Assembly: GCA_025351325.1 (NCBI GenBank)
Contig: JANXWE010000275.1
Span: 1 to 35,807 of the forward strand
Direction: 5' to 3'
Origin: Fimbriiglobus sp.
GTDB lineage: Bacteria; Planctomycetota; Planctomycetia; Gemmatales; Gemmataceae
Length of the DNA: 35,807 nt
Shown here: one piece after another, positions 25,009-31,757 of the stretch
Numbering within the stretch: the first letter of the stretch is position 1
Layout: each line of letters starts with the position of its first letter
Position numbers and translations under genes: made by a program
Notes under the pieces: generated by a model
The model's database searches: none
Told to the model about the DNA's origin: nothing
Seen by the model: the letters and a program-made list of their open reading frames with translations, nothing else

Positions 25009-25315
25009 CAGCCCCCCAAGCCAGTCGCGGCTTCCGGAGTTGATGGTAAATGGAAGTCAGGCTCCGTTGAAACATTCCGGACTGCGCGAGCATTAGCAAG
25101 AATAGCAAGCCGACACCAGAAAGAGCGAGTGCATCAACCGATTCGGGAATCAACGCGAACCCCGCCCCGACTGAAACCACCAAACCGACGCTGGCCATCA
25201 ACAAACGAATCCACTGAGTTCGCGGACCGAACAGAGCGTTTCCCGCACCGGCTACAATGAATCCCAGTGCCGCCGAGAACGCGAGGAACAGTCGGTCGTT
25301 GTGCGAGACATCCAT
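24932..25315 (-). CDS. membrane-anchor half of the frameshifted gene
   Basis: A 127-residue frame starting at ATG. Three hydrophobic helices are visible: FLAFSAALGFIVAGAGNALFG, RLLMASVGLVVSVGAGFALI and ALALSGVGLLFLLMLAQS. After RKPRLAW the frame becomes a run of Gly and Arg (RVRPLRRRGGGRSR), typical of out-of-frame translation of GC-rich DNA. This change coincides with the six-base G run (C6 at 25012-25017 on the plus strand). With one base fewer, the frame continues as RKPRLAWGLVALAGFGLL, a further helix leading into the hydrolase-like domain. It is a real frameshift, a sequencing error or a slippage site. Confidence 0.6.
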   Translation of the reverse strand: MDVSHNDRLFLAFSAALGFIVAGAGNALFGPRTQWIRLLMASVGLVVSVGAGFALIPESVDALALSGVGLLFLLMLAQSGMFQRSLTSIYHQLRKPRLAWGAGGLGGIRVARFRVRPLRRRGGGRSR

Positions 25316-25481
25316 CGCCGTGTCGACTCCTCATATCCAATCATCGCATTGAATCCGCTCCAGATTTCTAGCACGAGTTCGATGAGCAAAAGGTGAGTTT
25401 CACCATGAAAAGCCTATGAGAGAAGGACTTCCGATTTCGGACGCAATCCTGTGGCAGTGCAGTAAGTCGTTCCCTTTCCCG

Positions 25482-25509
25482 TTGACACCGCCGGCCACTT
25501 TGCTATCTA
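25482..25509 (+). promoter_or_regulatory. sigma-70-like promoter of the MazG-like gene
   Basis: TTGACA (25482-25487), 16-bp spacer, TATCTA (25504-25509), leaving a leader of about 75 nt before the ATG at 25591. The rest of the 275-bp gap (25316-25590) shows no coding or RNA signal that I recognise. Confidence 0.5.
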
Positions 25510-25590
25510 CCCGCACCGTCTGCGTGTGAACCTCGGGGGAAACTTGGCCGCACGCAGGCATTGCACCCGCTTGAAAAGCAGGCTCGCCGG

Positions 25591-25926
25591 ATGGCCGACG
25601 ACACCACGCCCGTGGCCGCGCTGAAGGAAGCGATCCGTCGCTTCGCCGAGGCGCGCCACTGGGAACCGTACCACAGCCCGAAGAATCTCGTGATGGCGTT
25701 GGCCAGCGAGGTCGGGGAACTGTGCGATGTGTTCCGCTGGATGACACCGGACGAATCACGGGCGGCCGTGAATGATCCGATCCTGCGGGTGGCGATTGCC
25801 GACGAACTCGCCGATGTCGCCAACATTGTGCTGTTGCTCAGCCTGCATACGGGGCTGGATCTCAGCGAGGCGATCGGGGCGAAACTGTTGAAGAATGCGA
25901 TCAAATATCCGGCCCCGCCGGGATGA
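25591..25926 (+). CDS. MazG-like nucleotide pyrophosphohydrolase (dCTPase type)
   Basis: A 111-residue all-helical NTP-PPase. The Mg-binding motif is complete: EVGEL (E-x-x-E) in LVMALASEVGELCDVFRWM, then DELADV (E-x-x-D) about 40 residues later. The RFAEARHWEPYHSPKNL opening matches the small DCTPP1/RS21-C6 group, which hydrolyses dCTP and modified dCTP to the monophosphate and cleans the nucleotide pool. The ATG at 25591 is preferred over a TTG at 25561. A good promoter lies 80 bp upstream. Confidence 0.88.
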   Translation: MADDTTPVAALKEAIRRFAEARHWEPYHSPKNLVMALASEVGELCDVFRWMTPDESRAAVNDPILRVAIADELADVANIVLLLSLHTGLDLSEAIGAKLLKNAIKYPAPPG

Positions 25927-25964
25927 ACTTTTAGTCCGATGTTTTTTCCGTTGGGGGACGCGTG

Positions 25965-27989
25965 ATGCGAAATCGCTTGAAATTCGGCTTGAAGATCGTG
26001 GGGACACTCACCCTGTTGACAGCGGCGGTGGCCGTACCGGTGTTCGCCCAAACACCGCAATATTATCCCACGACGACTTCGCCGGCACCTCCCGGTACGT
26101 TGCCCCCATCGAACGTCCGCCCCAGCTACGGGGTGAACACTAACTCCGGCGCGGCGACCGGGAAAAATAATCCACGCCTCACCCAGCCGGTGATTGCTGG
26201 TTCGGATGGCGTTCGACCAGTCTCCGCCACGGAATTCGACTTCGGTAAACCGGAAATGCCGAAGCTGCCACCAATCAGTGGCCCCGGCTCGGCACCGCCG
26301 ATGTTCTTCCCGCCAACGGCTCCCAGCACTGGCCCACTGCCGACACCGTCGATGCCAACCGGAGTTCCAGCACCCGCTTTACCAAGTGCGATGTCGGAAC
26401 CGAAACAGCCGACGGTGACCGCGGAGCGAGCGACCATTGTCACTCCGAGTGTCAGCCCGTTGACAGCACCGCCGATCATCCCGCCAATGGGCTTGCCCAC
26501 GGCACCGGCGACAATTCCATTCAACCCACCGAGCGCGACGATCCCTAGTACGATTCCGATGGCCGGATCGTTGTCCGCACGGGTCGCACCGAATGTCAGC
26601 GTCGAATTCGAAGCCCCGGAATCGGTCGGCGTGGGCCAGTCGCTCACGTACGCTTTGGTGGTGCGGAACACCGGCACGGCCGGGGTTTCGAGCGTCCGGG
26701 TCGAAGAAGAATTGCCCACCGGCGCGACCTTCGTGTCGAGTGAACCCGCCAGCGAAACCAATGCGGATGGTCGGTTGTCTTGGGCTTACGGAAGTCTTGA
26801 GGCCGGTGGCGAGAAACGGATCAAGATCACCGTGAAAGTGGCCGAAGAAGGAGAGATCCGAAGTCGGGCGATGGTGAACTTCGCGGTCGGGGTCGAAAGC
26901 AAAGTGAAGGTCACGCGGCCCAAGATGGTGCTCGCGCTGTCGGGGCCAGAAACCGCCCGCGTCGGCGACAAAGTCCCGTTCCAGATCAAGATCTCGAACA
27001 CGGGTACCGGCCCGGCCGCCAAGGTCGTATTGCAAGCCCGCTTCAGTGCCGGTCTGCAGCATCCGCAGGGCGAGGTCATCGAAGCCGAGCTTCAGAACCT
27101 CGCTGCGGGGGCCACCAAGCCACTCACACTTGAAGTTTTGGGCGCCAAGCCGGGTCAACAGTTATGCAGCCTCACGGTCTGGGCCGATGGCAACCCACCC
27201 GAAACGATGAAACTCGCGGTCGCGCTCGTTGAGCCGCAACTGGTCGCCAAGCAGACCGGCCCGGCCCGCTGCCTTGTAAAAGCCGAACCGGTCTACGCTA
27301 TCGAACTGACGAACCCTGGGACCGCGACGACTGACCCGATCTCAACTTGGACGGTTGTTCCCGAAGGCTTTGAATTCGTGGCCGCGTCTGAAGGGGGCAC
27401 CTTCACCGCGGCGAACAAATCGGTGATGTGGAAACTCGCGGGATTGGCTGCGAACGGGTCGAAAACGCTCACGGTGAAGTTGCGGGCCATCGGGCCGACC
27501 GATGCGGTGATCCGCACCGTGGCCCAAGCCGGAAGCGGCGAACCGACGGCACCGGGGATCACCCAAGCCGCCGCGAAATCGAAGACGCTCGAAGCCCGGG
27601 CGGAGTCGCCGGTGAAGTCCGAAGGCGTCCCGGCCCTGCGGTTCGAAGTGATCGGATCCGAAGGGGCCGTCGAGGTCGGTAAAGAAGTGACCTACGAAGT
27701 GAAGGTGAGCAACCCGGGTACCGGTGCCTGTAGCAACGTGCAACTGATCGTCGAACTCGCCGAGAGTACGACCGCCACCGACGCCAAGGGGCCGACCGTG
27801 GGGCGCACCACCGGCCAGCAGATACTCTTCGACCCAATCGGGTCGGTGGGAGTCAAGGGTGAAGCGACTTACCGGGTCAAAGTGAAGGGGATGCAGCCAG
27901 GCGACATGCGGTTCCGCGTGAAGATGACCAGCGACCAGAACCGGACGCCCGTGGTCAAGGAAGAGAACACGCGCTTTTACAAAGAGTAG
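25965..27989 (+). CDS. secreted DUF11-repeat protein
   Basis: A 674-residue exported protein. The signal peptide ends at VFAQ (about residue 28). Residues ~30-205 are low-complexity Pro/Thr/Ala-rich sequence. Then come four DUF11/CARDB-like beta-sandwich repeats starting near residues 208, 321, 426 and 557, each with the pattern V(x)VGxxVTYxVxVxNxGTxxxxxVxxxxxLP (for example GVGQSLTYALVVRNTGTAG and EVGKEVTYEVKVSNPGTGA). Such proteins are structural or adhesive parts of the cell surface, with OmcB-like relatives. The ATG at 25965 has GGGGG 7 nt upstream; a GTG directly before it is in frame. Function is inferred only from fold type. Confidence 0.85.
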   Translation: MRNRLKFGLKIVGTLTLLTAAVAVPVFAQTPQYYPTTTSPAPPGTLPPSNVRPSYGVNTNSGAATGKNNPRLTQPVIAGSDGVRPVSATEFDFGKPEMPKLPPISGPGSAPPMFFPPTAPSTGPLPTPSMPTGVPAPALPSAMSEPKQPTVTAERATIVTPSVSPLTAPPIIPPMGLPTAPATIPFNPPSATIPSTIPMAGSLSARVAPNVSVEFEAPESVGVGQSLTYALVVRNTGTAGVSSVRVEEELPTGATFVSSEPASETNADGRLSWAYGSLEAGGEKRIKITVKVAEEGEIRSRAMVNFAVGVESKVKVTRPKMVLALSGPETARVGDKVPFQIKISNTGTGPAAKVVLQARFSAGLQHPQGEVIEAELQNLAAGATKPLTLEVLGAKPGQQLCSLTVWADGNPPETMKLAVALVEPQLVAKQTGPARCLVKAEPVYAIELTNPGTATTDPISTWTVVPEGFEFVAASEGGTFTAANKSVMWKLAGLAANGSKTLTVKLRAIGPTDAVIRTVAQAGSGEPTAPGITQAAAKSKTLEARAESPVKSEGVPALRFEVIGSEGAVEVGKEVTYEVKVSNPGTGACSNVQLIVELAESTTATDAKGPTVGRTTGQQILFDPIGSVGVKGEATYRVKVKGMQPGDMRFRVKMTSDQNRTPVVKEENTRFYKE

Positions 27990-28017
27990 TGCGGTTGCGG
28001 ATGGATGAACGGGGAAG

Positions 28018-28051
28018 GTCGCAGTTTTTGCCGGGGGGCTGACGCTGCGAC
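28018..28051 (+). terminator. possible terminator/repeat after the DUF11 gene
   Basis: GTCGCAG (28018-28024) and CTGCGAC (28045-28051) can pair around a 20-nt loop that starts TTTTTG. This is a weak hairpin 29 bp after the DUF11 stop. The 14-nt string GAATTCCGCACTTC at 28077-28090 is also found inside the rnpB P12-position hairpin (17830-17843). Confidence 0.35.
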
Positions 28052-28203
28052 TAGTTGGGGGAGGAAGGGCGGAGGCGAATTCCGCACTTCTTGATTTCCG
28101 GAGGTTCGGGGCTGCGGTCGACCGTACCGCGCCGAACCATTTGGAACGGATTATTACCGCGTGTGTCCGCATGCCGGGCCACGGGGTTGGGGGAGATCCG
28201 GGA

Positions 28204-28731
28204 ATGAATGCAGGAAGCATCGATAGCCTGTTGCAAGTCAAGGTTCACATCCGGTGGATGATCCGCCGCGATATGGCCGAGGTGTTGCAGGCCGAGCGTC
28301 AGAGTTTCGAGTTCGCTTGGACGGAGGATGATTTCCTCCAGTGCCTCCGACAACGAAACTGCATCGGTATGGTCGCCGAAGCCAACGACCACATCGTCGG
28401 GTTCATGATTTATGAACTCCACAAGAACCGATTGCACGTGCTGAACTTCGCGGTCGCGCCGGGCTACCGCCGGCAAGGCATCGGTTCGCAGATGATCGTC
28501 AAACTCATCGGCAAACTGGCGAGCCACCGCCGCAGCAAAATCAGCCTCGCCGTCCGCGAACGCAACCTCGCGGCCCAAGTCTTCTTCCGCCGCCAAGACT
28601 TCCTGGCGACCCGCGTCCTGCGGAACTACTACGAAGACAGCGGCGAAGACGCCTTCCAGATGGAACTCGACCTCGGGGAAGAAATCCATTCGGGCAAGGT
28701 CAACCGCATCGCCCAGTACGAAGAAAAGTAA
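28204..28731 (+). CDS. rimI: RimI-like GNAT N-acetyltransferase
   Basis: A 175-residue GNAT-fold acetyltransferase. The acetyl-CoA loop is RRQGIG (89-94) within LNFAVAPGYRRQGIGSQMI. The segments before it (VGFMIYEL) and after it (ISLAVRERNLAAQVFFRRQDF) match the RimI family that acetylates the N-terminal Ala of ribosomal protein S18. The end, EDAFQMELDL, also fits, with a ~20-residue extra tail. The ATG at 28204 has GGAG 8 nt upstream; upstream in-frame starts to 28141 lack one. The S18 substrate is an assignment by family only. Confidence 0.82.
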   Translation: MNAGSIDSLLQVKVHIRWMIRRDMAEVLQAERQSFEFAWTEDDFLQCLRQRNCIGMVAEANDHIVGFMIYELHKNRLHVLNFAVAPGYRRQGIGSQMIVKLIGKLASHRRSKISLAVRERNLAAQVFFRRQDFLATRVLRNYYEDSGEDAFQMELDLGEEIHSGKVNRIAQYEEK

Positions 28732-28743
28732 TTCTCTAGTGTG

Positions 28744-28775
28744 ACCCGTTCGCCGCTCGAACGGGTTGAACTTTT
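28744..28775 (+). terminator. terminator of the rimI-like gene
   Basis: A perfect 9-bp stem, ACCCGTTCG (28744-28752) and CGAACGGGT (28758-28766), with a 5-nt loop, followed by TGAACTTTTA. A second small hairpin (GTTCGC-GGA-GCGAAC, 28782-28796) lies just beyond. Confidence 0.65.
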
Positions 28776-28832
28776 ACGCCTGTTCGCGGAGCGAACGGAC
28801 GATCACCGCTCAACCCACGGACGGGCATTGCC

Positions 28833-30080
28833 ATGGCCAAACACCGCGCATCGCGCTCTTCGTTCACTCGCGTGGTTGCGGCCGGGCTGCTTCTCGGCGC
28901 CGGCGGCTTCGGCATTTTGCATGTCACCCATGCGGAACCGCTCCCCGTCCCGCCGCCACTCTCGATTTCAGAACCGCGCCCCGACCCGAACCTGCCGACG
29001 CTCGGGTCGTTCTCGATACCGACCGTGCCGACCACTGTTCCCACGGCTCCGGCACTCTTGCCGCCACCGTCACTGCCAGTCGCCCCCGTGATCGCCGCAC
29101 CCGCTTTGCCTTTGCCATCGCTACCGACTTTCGAACCCCTGCCGACAGTTCCGTCGTTGCCAAAACCGGTCGATATTGCGCAGCCCCCTCAACTTCCGGC
29201 ACCGACGGTGCCAATCGTCCCATTGCAACCGGCCAAACCCGAAAATCCCTTGCAGCCGGCCCCGATCCCGCTTAATCTCATCCCTACGGAACTGGCACCG
29301 TCGGCGCCGTTGCTGCCTGAAACGATTCCGGTCGGGAATGAGGTGCCACTGCCTCCACGGAAGATCGGGAACGAGATTCTCGTGCCGCCGAAGCCGGTCT
29401 TCGAACGTACTCCCAGTCCGACGCCGACGCCGATTCCGTTGGACGTTCGACCCACGATTTCACCACCACCGCTGCCCGCACCCGGAGATCCCACCATGCT
29501 GTCCCTCAAGAAACTCACCCTGTCCACCGGCTTGGGCGTCGCACTCGCACTCGCCCCGACGACCGAAATCCGCGCCGACGATGCGAAGCCGATGACCGTC
29601 GGCAGCACGGTCGAAGAGACCCTGAAGACACAGATCAAAGACCTCAAGAAAGAATTGACCGATTCCAAGAAATTGTTGGACGCGCTCGATGAGCAAGTGA
29701 TGGGCCGCAAAGATGGCAAAGTGGTGGTACCCGCCGACGCGGGTTTGATGCTGCGGATGGAAAAGCTCGAGAAAGCCATCGCCGCGATCGACACGAAGCT
29801 GACGGCGATGAATGAATCACTGTCGAAGCGCACGGTCGGGTCGTCCCCGACCGAAGGAACCAAGCCGGCCGCCGGCATGGGCCTGGTGAAGGTCGTCAAC
29901 TTGTTCACCACGAAGATTTCGATCACGGTGAACGACAAGTCGTACCCGCTCGACCCCGCGCAGACGAAAGAAATCGAAGTGCCGATGGGGAGCTTCAGCT
30001 ACATGCTCATCGCCGACGACATGGTCAAGAAGAGCAGCTTGATCAAAGAAGGCGAGACCGTGACGCTGCGGATTCGGTGA
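28833..30080 (+). CDS. proline-rich exported protein with an internal second signal-peptide-like segment
   Basis: A 415-residue protein. Residues 1-35 form a signal peptide with a basic start (AKHRASRSSFTR) and a hydrophobic core ending THA. Residues ~36-218 are Pro-rich (PxxP and LPxP repeats), probably extended. From Met221 a second signal-peptide-like segment appears (MLSLKKLTLSTGLGVALALA, ending IRA-DD), preceded by its own GGAG 8 nt before the ATG at 29493. A coiled-coil-like region (LKTQIKDLKKELTDSKKLLDALDEQ and LRMEKLEKAIAAIDTKLTAMNE) follows, then a beta-rich C-terminal domain. It could be one membrane-spanning protein, a fusion, or two nested products. The stop overlaps the next start (GTGA). 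Confidence 0.75.
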   Translation: MAKHRASRSSFTRVVAAGLLLGAGGFGILHVTHAEPLPVPPPLSISEPRPDPNLPTLGSFSIPTVPTTVPTAPALLPPPSLPVAPVIAAPALPLPSLPTFEPLPTVPSLPKPVDIAQPPQLPAPTVPIVPLQPAKPENPLQPAPIPLNLIPTELAPSAPLLPETIPVGNEVPLPPRKIGNEILVPPKPVFERTPSPTPTPIPLDVRPTISPPPLPAPGDPTMLSLKKLTLSTGLGVALALAPTTEIRADDAKPMTVGSTVEETLKTQIKDLKKELTDSKKLLDALDEQVMGRKDGKVVVPADAGLMLRMEKLEKAIAAIDTKLTAMNESLSKRTVGSSPTEGTKPAAGMGLVKVVNLFTTKISITVNDKSYPLDPAQTKEIEVPMGSFSYMLIADDMVKKSSLIKEGETVTLRIR

Positions 30081-30622
30081 GTGTCATCCGCCGAAAATGG
30101 TCGCAGTGGCTCATCGAAACAGGTGAGCTGTCGCAAGATCAACTCGATGATGCGATAGCATTGTCGAGCCTTCGACAACTATGCTGTTGGGATGCACTTC
30201 TCACATTAAAATACGTTGATTGTTGGACTCTGACCCGAGCTTTGTCGGTCGAATACGGGTACCCAACCTTCAATTTTTACGACACTCCGACCACAGACGA
30301 AATCTGCCGTACAGTTCCAGAAATAGTTGCTCGGGATTTCAATATTCTTCCGGTGATGATTTCCGAGTCTGTTCTGTATTATGCCACACCGCACATTGAA
30401 GACATCAACCACCGCTCCCGACTCGAACACATTCTCAATCGCGATCTACGACCCATGTGGGCTCCGGCCAGTTGGGTTCATGACACCGAGCGTAAGTACT
30501 ACGCAGTATGCCATGTGACCGAATACGGGTCTGCAATGCATTTTGCCAAGTATGGCGATCTGGATTGGCTATTGGTGGAAGGCAATCGATATCGAGAGGA
30601 TGCTGCCCATCGCGACGATTAA
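30077..30622 (+). CDS. orphan MshEN/GspE N-terminal-like domain protein
   Basis: A 181-residue protein. Its pattern matches the GspE N-terminal (MshEN) domain: WLIETGELSQDQLDDAIALS, a helix pair around LTRALSVEYGYPTFNF, the VPEIVARDFNILPVM strand, SVLYYATPHIEDINHRSRLEHILNRDLRPMWAP. In secretion and pilus ATPases this domain sits before the motor ATPase and can bind c-di-GMP; here no ATPase follows. The GTG start overlaps the previous stop by 4 bp, so it should be translationally coupled to the proline-rich protein. Base composition is more AT-rich than its neighbours. Its last 188 bp overlap the convergent hicA reading frame. The family call is moderately sure. Confidence 0.65.
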   Translation: MSVIRRKWSQWLIETGELSQDQLDDAIALSSLRQLCCWDALLTLKYVDCWTLTRALSVEYGYPTFNFYDTPTTDEICRTVPEIVARDFNILPVMISESVLYYATPHIEDINHRSRLEHILNRDLRPMWAPASWVHDTERKYYAVCHVTEYGSAMHFAKYGDLDWLLVEGNRYREDAAHRDD

Positions 30623-30848
30623 AAAGCAAACTGTGTCGAGTTCGGTTCGCTAAAGCAGCTTCTGTTATACCCGCGTCGCGGACGATGTTGCCCATCGTAA
30701 TCGCATGAATCGGATTGTGACGCGGGATGGTCAGTACTCTGCTCCCATCTGTCATGATGATGTGCTTGCCTTGGCGAAGGATCCAAAATCCGGCTTTCTC
30801 CAAAGCGCGGACGGCGGCGAGGTGATTCACACCCGGCAATTTGGGCAT
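30435..30848 (-). CDS. hicA: HicA-type toxin with C-terminal extension
   Basis: A 137-residue frame. Residues 1-66 are a complete HicA mRNA interferase: MPKLPGVNHLAAVRALEKAGF, catalytic His29 in RQGKHIIM, VLTIPRHNPIHAITMGNIVRDAGIT. HicA proteins normally end here (about 60-80 residues). The remaining ~70 residues (NRTRHSLLFNRRDGQHPLD onward) show no family and run antisense to the MshEN-like gene. The usual stop seems to have been lost, giving a tail that may or may not impair the toxin. It lies 2 bp after hicB in the antitoxin-first order. Translation of HicA degrades mRNA when HicB is limiting. Confidence 0.8.
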   Translation of the reverse strand: MPKLPGVNHLAAVRALEKAGFWILRQGKHIIMTDGSRVLTIPRHNPIHAITMGNIVRDAGITEAALANRTRHSLLFNRRDGQHPLDIDCLPPIANPDRHTWQNALQTRIRSHGILRSTYARCHEPNWPEPTWVVDRD

Positions 30849-30850
30849 GG

Positions 30851-31048
30851 TTAAACTTCCACTTCTACAGGCCGGGAATTGGCCGACACGGCCAATTCCG
30901 CCACCGCTTCCCGATACTCCCGGATGGCGTCAGCGATATTCTCCAGCGCCTCCGCTTCAGTATTACCTTGGGAATGGCACCCGGGCATTCCCGGCACCGA
31001 CGCGGCGAAACCCTCTTCGGATTCTTCGAGTCGAACGGTGTATCTCAT
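30851..31048 (-). CDS. hicB: HicB-type antitoxin
   Basis: A 65-residue HicB_like antitoxin: MRYTVRLEESEEGFAASVPG, PGCHSQGNTEAEALENIADAI, REYREAVAEL. The partial RNase H-like fold binds and blocks HicA. No DNA-binding C-terminal domain is present, so it is the short form. The ATG at 31048 has GGAG 7 nt upstream, and the further 20 codons of open frame lack family residues. The order hicB-hicA with a 2-bp gap supports a coupled toxin-antitoxin pair. queC ends 46 bp upstream on the same strand. Confidence 0.85.
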   Translation of the reverse strand: MRYTVRLEESEEGFAASVPGMPGCHSQGNTEAEALENIADAIREYREAVAELAVSANSRPVEVEV

Positions 31049-31094
31049 CCCGGTTCTCCAAATACTATCCGTGCCTCCAGTATATACCCGAAGA

Positions 31095-31757
31095 TCAACC
31101 CACCTCATACTCCGTCGGATCCGGCACCCCCGATTCCACGAACGCCGCCCGGCGGTCCGCGCACGTCCCGCATTTGCCGCAGTGAGTCTCGCCCCCGCGG
31201 TAGCAACTCCACGTCCGCTCGAACGGGACGCCCAACTCGGCGCCGCGCGTCACGATGTCCGCCTTCGACCAATTCACGAACGGTGCCCAGACTTCGATCG
31301 GCGCCGTGTGGCAGACCCGCGCCGCGGCATCCATCGCGGTGGCGAATGCCGGCCGGCAGTCCGGGTACGGGGTGTACGTGCCGCCGTGCGCCCCGAAGGC
31401 CACGGCCTGCGAGGCACTGTCGATGGCCCACGCGATCGCCACGGAGAGGAGCACCATGTTCCGGTTCGGCACGAGGGTTTGGGCCATCGTGTCGGGGGAG
31501 TAGGCGCCGGCGGGCACCGCATGGGTCGAATCGGTGAGGCTGTTCTGGCCGAAGAATTGGACGAGGCGGGTCAAGTCGAGCGGACGCCAGTCGATCCCGA
31601 ACTCGGCGCCGAGTTCCCGGGCGAAAGTCAACTCGCGACCGTGCCGTTGGCCGTAATCGACGGACAACGCGCGGAGGGAATGGCCCTCCGCGCGGAGTTG
31701 GTACAGCAGGGTGGTGGAGTCGAGTCCACCCGAAACGAGTGCGATGACGTCAGCCAC
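31095..31757 (-). CDS. queC: 7-cyano-7-deazaguanine synthase
   Basis: A 220-residue enzyme that converts 7-carboxy-7-deazaguanine to preQ0 with ATP and ammonia, in queuosine tRNA modification. The PP-loop is VSGGLDSTT (8-16). The zinc site has four Cys (about 185, 193, 196 and 199) in WSCYRGGETHCGKCGTC. Other family blocks are SVDYGQRH, PNRNMVLLSVA, GAHGGTYTPYPDCRP and WSKADIVTRGAELGVP. The GTG at 31757 gives the usual VADVIALVSGG start and overlaps the stop of the upstream gene by 8 bp (GTGGCTGA), so translation is probably coupled to that very different protein. No other que genes are adjacent. Confidence 0.93.
   Translation of the reverse strand: MADVIALVSGGLDSTTLLYQLRAEGHSLRALSVDYGQRHGRELTFARELGAEFGIDWRPLDLTRLVQFFGQNSLTDSTHAVPAGAYSPDTMAQTLVPNRNMVLLSVAIAWAIDSASQAVAFGAHGGTYTPYPDCRPAFATAMDAAARVCHTAPIEVWAPFVNWSKADIVTRGAELGVPFERTWSCYRGGETHCGKCGTCADRRAAFVESGVPDPTEYEVG

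Noticed and set aside
25316-25560. Possible tRNA or small RNA in the gap before the MazG-like gene
   Set aside because: No cloverleaf, T-loop sequence or hairpin-terminator pair could be assembled; only a promoter is visible.
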